DNA of 64,000 bases from Acanthosepion esculentum. Taxonomy: Eukaryota; Mollusca; Cephalopoda; Sepiida; Sepiidae. The notes beneath the pieces were generated by a model. It did no database searches, was not told the DNA's origin, and was given only the letters and a program-made list of their open reading frames with translations. Location of the stretch: contig OZ038485.1 of the NCBI GenBank assembly GCA_964036315.1, forward strand, positions 79,132,460 to 79,196,459, written 5' to 3'. Positions within the stretch are counted from its first letter, which is position 1; every line of letters begins with the position of its first letter. Shown here piece after piece: positions 62,021 to 64,000 of this stretch. The position numbers and the translations under genes were made by a program.

Positions 62021-62994
62021 TTTCTTTGACCACAAATAAGAACGACTATTCTTTGGATCTTTAAGTAGCTTCGTTTGTCTTGTAAGTAAACTGTTACGTT
62101 GTTGATTATATTTTTTGCCTATTCATTTCTTTTGAATTAAATGTTATTATTTTTCATAATCTTTTTACAATTTTGCCTTGTTGTTTCATTCAATATTCAC
62201 CATGAGTAAATATCTAAAAAGAAATTAGTAAAAAACAGTTGGATGCTGAAATATTTTATTTTATCGTTGATGTTTATCTCCTATTTTCAGTAAGACATTA
62301 TCTAAAAAACTGGAAAAATCTAGTGAAAAAAATTACTGTAGCAGTCCTGCTATTCGCAAATGTTGTGATCAATTGGAAAGATTTTAAAAGTTAATAAAAT
62401 TAAAAATATATCAGGGGAAAAATAAATGAAATCTGCTCATATGAAATATGTTAAAATAGGACGAAAATATCGTAATTAGACATGGGGAAATAGAAAAATC
62501 TAATGAAAGAAAGTCATGGGAAAAATTGAAAAGCTCATCCAGCCAAAAAACAAACAAACAAAAAAACGGTGAAAACATAATTTATTATTTGGGTGTTAAG
62601 GAAAATTTAAAATTGAATTAAAATATTTATCCGTTCCCATTTTGAAATTATTTTCTCCAAGTGTATTCTCAGCAAAAGAGGTGATGTGAAAGCCTTTTTT
62701 CGACTTTATCGAAATGAATCTTGATATAGCCTGATTCAATAAGTATTCTAGTTAATTTATGATGAATCTATTTAACTATAACATCGTTTTAAACACAGAA
62801 GGAAGGAATGTATTTTGTATTTGGTACAATAAGTAATTTAATGTATACTCGATATTTATGTCTACTTTGTGTTCGTAAATATGTGTTTTAAAACTTCTTT
62901 GTTATATGAATATGACTTTTATCACATTTACTATATCTGTATCTCTGATATTTAGCGCTTTCTAATAAGTACCGCGCATACAATATATAAATAA

Positions 62995-63046
62995 TAATAA
63001 ATATAATATATTACACACACATATATATTTATATTTATATACACAC

Positions 63047-63107
<61 letters not shown>
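62995..63107. repeat. (AT)n/(AC)n microsatellite
   Basis: Mixed AC/AT followed by pure AT (63050-63107). Confidence 0.95.
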
Positions 63108-63110
<3 letters not shown>

Positions 63111-63650
63111 AAATAAAAACAGATTACTTTAAGGTTCCATATAATAAATTATTTCACCACAGCCCTTTTAAAGGACAGTGGATCATCAGATTTATTTCCA
63201 AATGTTGAAATGAAAAAATGAAAATATATTTACACATTTATGACGGGCAATAATAAGGAAACTCACGAAGTGGGGCAGTGTAGGGAGGTAGAGAGACAGC
63301 GTTGAGTTAGATGTAACATTTCTATTGTTTCAAATTTAAATATTCGCTGAAATCTAGACATTGACACTTTAAATCTGTTAACGGAAGTTATATCTTGATT
63401 AGGAAGTGGGATGGAGAGAAATCTATATTGAAAAAAGAGAAAAAGAAAAAGAGAGAAAAAAAGAGAAAGAGGTTGTAAACAAGTGTCATTAACTTCTATT
63501 GGAATATGCGTTGTTTTTTTTTTGTTTTTTTTACTTATATGTATATATATATAGGGGTGCAACTAGAATTTCCTAAAGAAACTTCTCTACGAACACACAC
63601 ACACACACATCCCCTCATACACATATACACACACCTATACATCTATCTAT

Positions 63651-63742
<92 letters not shown>

Positions 63743-64000
63743 ATATAAGGCATAAAGATCCGGATGTATTACTGAACAGTCATAGTGAATTAATTTTTAA
63801 ATGTCGGCATAAGAACAATCTAAACCTAACAAAATATATTACCTGATCTTTATTTTTGCTCTTCAAATATTATTATTCACATGTGAATATGAACACATAA
63901 CTGTATGCATGCCGAAATATGTTTTTTGGACAGAAACAGTCATATGTTTTTGACATGTATATGTATATTTGTTTATATAGAAAAATAGGAATACATCTGT
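63108..64000. other. Right edge, microsatellite and no gene
   Basis: Contains (CA)n then (TA)n at 63595-63747. No gene was recognised. Confidence 0.6.

Overview
The window looks like nuclear DNA of a coleoid cephalopod, most likely an octopus. This is an inference from AT-rich, intron-rich sequence, long (AT)n/(AC)n tracts, tRNA-derived SINEs with a pol III A/B-box head, and dense decayed Tc1/mariner, hAT, Gypsy, Penelope and Jockey/CR1-type fragments. No species marker is visible.

The only convincing intact protein-coding gene is on the + strand at 4734-23175. It has eight exons with canonical GT-AG introns and encodes a 494-residue transporter of the monocarboxylate transporter (SLC16/MCT) family. 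A second, tandem copy of its first five exons lies at 47569-55180. That copy is a pseudogene: the MCT signature tryptophan is cysteine, the exon-5 donor is AT instead of GT, and exons 6-8 are gone. Older exon debris at 25861-26113 (exon 6), 29383-29495 (exon 7) and 57013-57110 (exon 5) shows that the locus duplicated more than once.

The whole window is organised by this duplication. Unit 1 (about 2.1-43.4 kb) and unit 2 (about 45.3-62.7 kb) are collinear in blocks, but unit 2 has lost or unit 1 has gained several large pieces: 13.46-26.72 kb, 27.44-30.92 kb, 33.84-35.53 kb and most of 35.8-41.3 kb. Several mobile elements can be dated relative to the duplication because the sister unit keeps an empty site. 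The clearest is a 275-bp solo LTR at 33032-33306.

Region by region. 0-1 kb: Gypsy pol remnant. 1-4.4 kb: microsatellites, a hAT-like transposase remnant and a small antisense ORF. 4.7-23.2 kb: MCT gene, whose introns hold a 5S/tRNA-derived SINE, a 76-bp minisatellite split by a mariner, a DDE transposase remnant, a 2-kb (TA)n-flanked insertion and non-LTR fragments. 24-33.8 kb: head-to-head SINE foldback, older MCT exons, a Penelope GIY-YIG fragment and a solo LTR. 34.2-35 kb: Tc1 remnant. 38.5-41.6 kb: a repetitive antisense ORF beside LTR-like inverted repeats and a Gypsy integrase remnant. 43.3-44.3 kb: non-LTR reverse transcriptase remnant. 45.3-62.7 kb: unit 2. 62.7-64 kb: microsatellites.

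All alignments were made by eye. Homology calls rest on recognised motifs and remembered family features, not on database searches.
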